Source: Bacteroidota bacterium
Lineage (GTDB): Bacteria; Bacteroidota; Ignavibacteria; Kapaibacteriales; UBA2268
Assembly (NCBI GenBank): GCA_017428585.1
Contig: JAFRQN010000152.1
Coordinates: 1-6,234, forward strand
Reading direction: 5' to 3'
DNA: 6,234 bases
Positions 5,008-6,234 of this stretch are shown piece after piece (positions within the stretch are counted from its first letter, which is position 1; the number at the start of each line of letters is the position of its first letter). The notes under the pieces were generated by a model. The model was not told where the DNA came from, did not search any database, and saw only the letters and a program-made list of their open reading frames with translations. The translations under genes were made by a program, and so were the position numbers.

Positions 5008-6234
5008 ATGAGAAAAATTTTAATACTCTCCTTTCTTTTTATTTTATCACTTATATTTTCTAATAATGTATTAGCTTTTAGTGAATGCTTTTGGGTAGCT
5101 GATGCAGGACGTAATTTTGATGAATTCTATGTGCTTACGAGAAGACTTCTAATTCCTATTGATAGTAATTATAATATCTTTCATGAATACAGCAGTTATT
5201 CTTCTAATATTATAGAGCCAGATCTATTATGTTTTAAATTAACGGAAGGATTTAGAGATACAAATGGTTATTGTTATAGTCCTTTTGAACAACGTACTAT
5301 GATGTGGAATAGAAATGAATTAGATTTAAAAAATGATTTTCTATTAGATTTAGAATTACAGTTTAGTGATTCTACTGAAATAGGGAGAATATGTGGTTCG
5401 AACCATGATTCAACATGTAAAGGCGGTATGGGGATTGCATTTGTAATGATACCAGAGGCAGATGATAATGATTTAAGAACATACGTAGGTTCGCCTGGTA
5501 GATTTCTTGGAGCTATACCTTATGACACAGTTAATGGTATTTATTCAAAATATAGTAGTAATATGCCAGAGCATTATATTGTTTTAGAATTTGATACTTT
5601 TTGTAACGAAGCAAATTATGACGATTTACCTGGGTTAAGTGCTGAGCCCAAGCTTGGGTTTGATCATATAGCTCTTGTAAATACTAAGTATTTAAATCAT
5701 TATCCACCGTCAAAACCAAAACATGTAAAAATAGATACCAGTGATGATGTTAAAGCATCTTCGGATATATATTGCGTACGTATTAAATGGGAAAATATTA
5801 ATAGTAAGTATAAATTATCTGTATATGTTAAAAATAAATCGACACAAAATATGTATAAAGAACGGTATTCTTATGAATTTGATAGTTTAGGACAAGTAAT
5901 GCAACCGCTTTCTCGATATAATTCCAAAGTAAATTGGGGAATAGCAGCGGGTGCGGAAACTGAGCGATATTCAAGTACACAGAGAGTAATTTTCAAAAAT
6001 TTGATTAAAGATGAACAATATGGAGGTGTTTATATAAATAAGCATATTCCATGTTCTTTTCTATTATATTTGGTAAATGAAGATAATACAAAACAATTTT
6101 TATACCCAACCTTAGATGACTGCTGTGGATATCAGTTAAGACATTTTGAAAATTCAAATTCAGTATGTATTAATGAAATAAGAGAGATTGTAGTAGGTCG
6201 TACACAAGATATAGAAAGTTATGGAGTTAAAATA
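5008..6234 (+). CDS. Secreted L-type lectin-domain protein, N-terminal part (residues 1-409 of 983; continues at base 142)
   Basis: ATG at 5008 is the first possible start after an in-frame TAG at 5002, and the frame stays open to the window edge. Because 6094-6234 equals 1-141, it continues in frame at 142 and ends at 1866, giving 983 residues. Residues 1-23 form a Sec signal peptide (basic start, long hydrophobic core, VLA before the likely cut). Residues about 24-335 look like an L-type (legume-like) lectin: GIAFVMIP at 142-149, PGRFLG at 163-168, then LEFDTF with E194, D196, F198, N200, D205 and H220 at the Ca/Mn-binding positions of legume lectins, and a late NWGIAAGAE strand. These features suggest calcium-dependent glycan binding. 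One oddity is Met141 where the sugar-contacting Asp of the usual ADG motif would be. There is no clear Shine-Dalgarno sequence. The lectin fold is well supported; the ligand is unknown. Confidence 0.88.
   Translation, partial: MRKILILSFLFILSLIFSNNVLAFSECFWVADAGRNFDEFYVLTRRLLIPIDSNYNIFHEYSSYSSNIIEPDLLCFKLTEGFRDTNGYCYSPFEQRTMMWNRNELDLKNDFLLDLELQFSDSTEIGRICGSNHDSTCKGGMGIAFVMIPEADDNDLRTYVGSPGRFLGAIPYDTVNGIYSKYSSNMPEHYIVLEFDTFCNEANYDDLPGLSAEPKLGFDHIALVNTKYLNHYPPSKPKHVKIDTSDDVKASSDIYCVRIKWENINSKYKLSVYVKNKSTQNMYKERYSYEFDSLGQVMQPLSRYNSKVNWGIAAGAETERYSSTQRVIFKNLIKDEQYGGVYINKHIPCSFLLYLVNEDNTKQFLYPTLDDCCGYQLRHFENSNSVCINEIREIVVGRTQDIESYGVKI
6094..6234. repeat. Terminal direct repeat, right copy (identical to 1-141)
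   Basis: Right-hand copy of the end overlap. It lies wholly inside the lectin-like gene and encodes residues 363-409 of it, including the adjacent cysteines 372-373. Since both copies are at the very ends, the window cannot show whether identity would extend further. Confidence 0.95.

Overview
This is a 6,234-base, very A+T-rich window. G+C is well below one third by eye. The first 141 bases (1-141) are identical to the last 141 (6094-6234), so the contig closes on itself as a 6,093-bp loop. It is either a small circle, or one unit of a head-to-tail tandem array that the assembler collapsed. Joining the ends restores one long gene that both edges of the window cut.

Layout of the closed loop, all on the plus strand: an A/T-rich control region (about 4846-5007) with three tandem 18-bp repeats and a likely promoter; a 983-residue secreted lectin-like protein (5008-6234, continuing in frame at 142-1866); then three back-to-back lipoprotein genes (1880-2893, 2897-3769, 3782-4783) separated by 13, 3 and 12 bases; then an intrinsic terminator (4804-4845). 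This is one complete operon from promoter to terminator. No replication, mobilisation, recombinase, RNA or CRISPR feature is visible.

The lectin-like protein has a Sec signal peptide, an L-type (legume-like) lectin domain with its metal-binding residues kept, about three cysteine-rich modules, and a C-terminus resembling a type A sorting domain of the type IX secretion system (T9SS). The three lipoproteins are diverged paralogs with the formylglycine-generating-enzyme (FGE/SUMF1, C-type-lectin-like) fold. None keeps the catalytic cysteine pair, so they are probably binding or structural proteins and not sulfatase-activating enzymes. The inferred picture is a cell-surface recognition or adhesion operon: one T9SS-exported lectin plus three envelope-anchored proteins of FGE-like fold.

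The T9SS-like C-terminus and lipoprotein-rich content suggest an uncultured, A+T-rich member of the Bacteroidota/Ignavibacteriota/Kapabacteria (FCB) lineage. Shine-Dalgarno-like sequences precede the three lipoprotein genes, which is less typical of core Bacteroidota. The taxonomic assignment is inference only.
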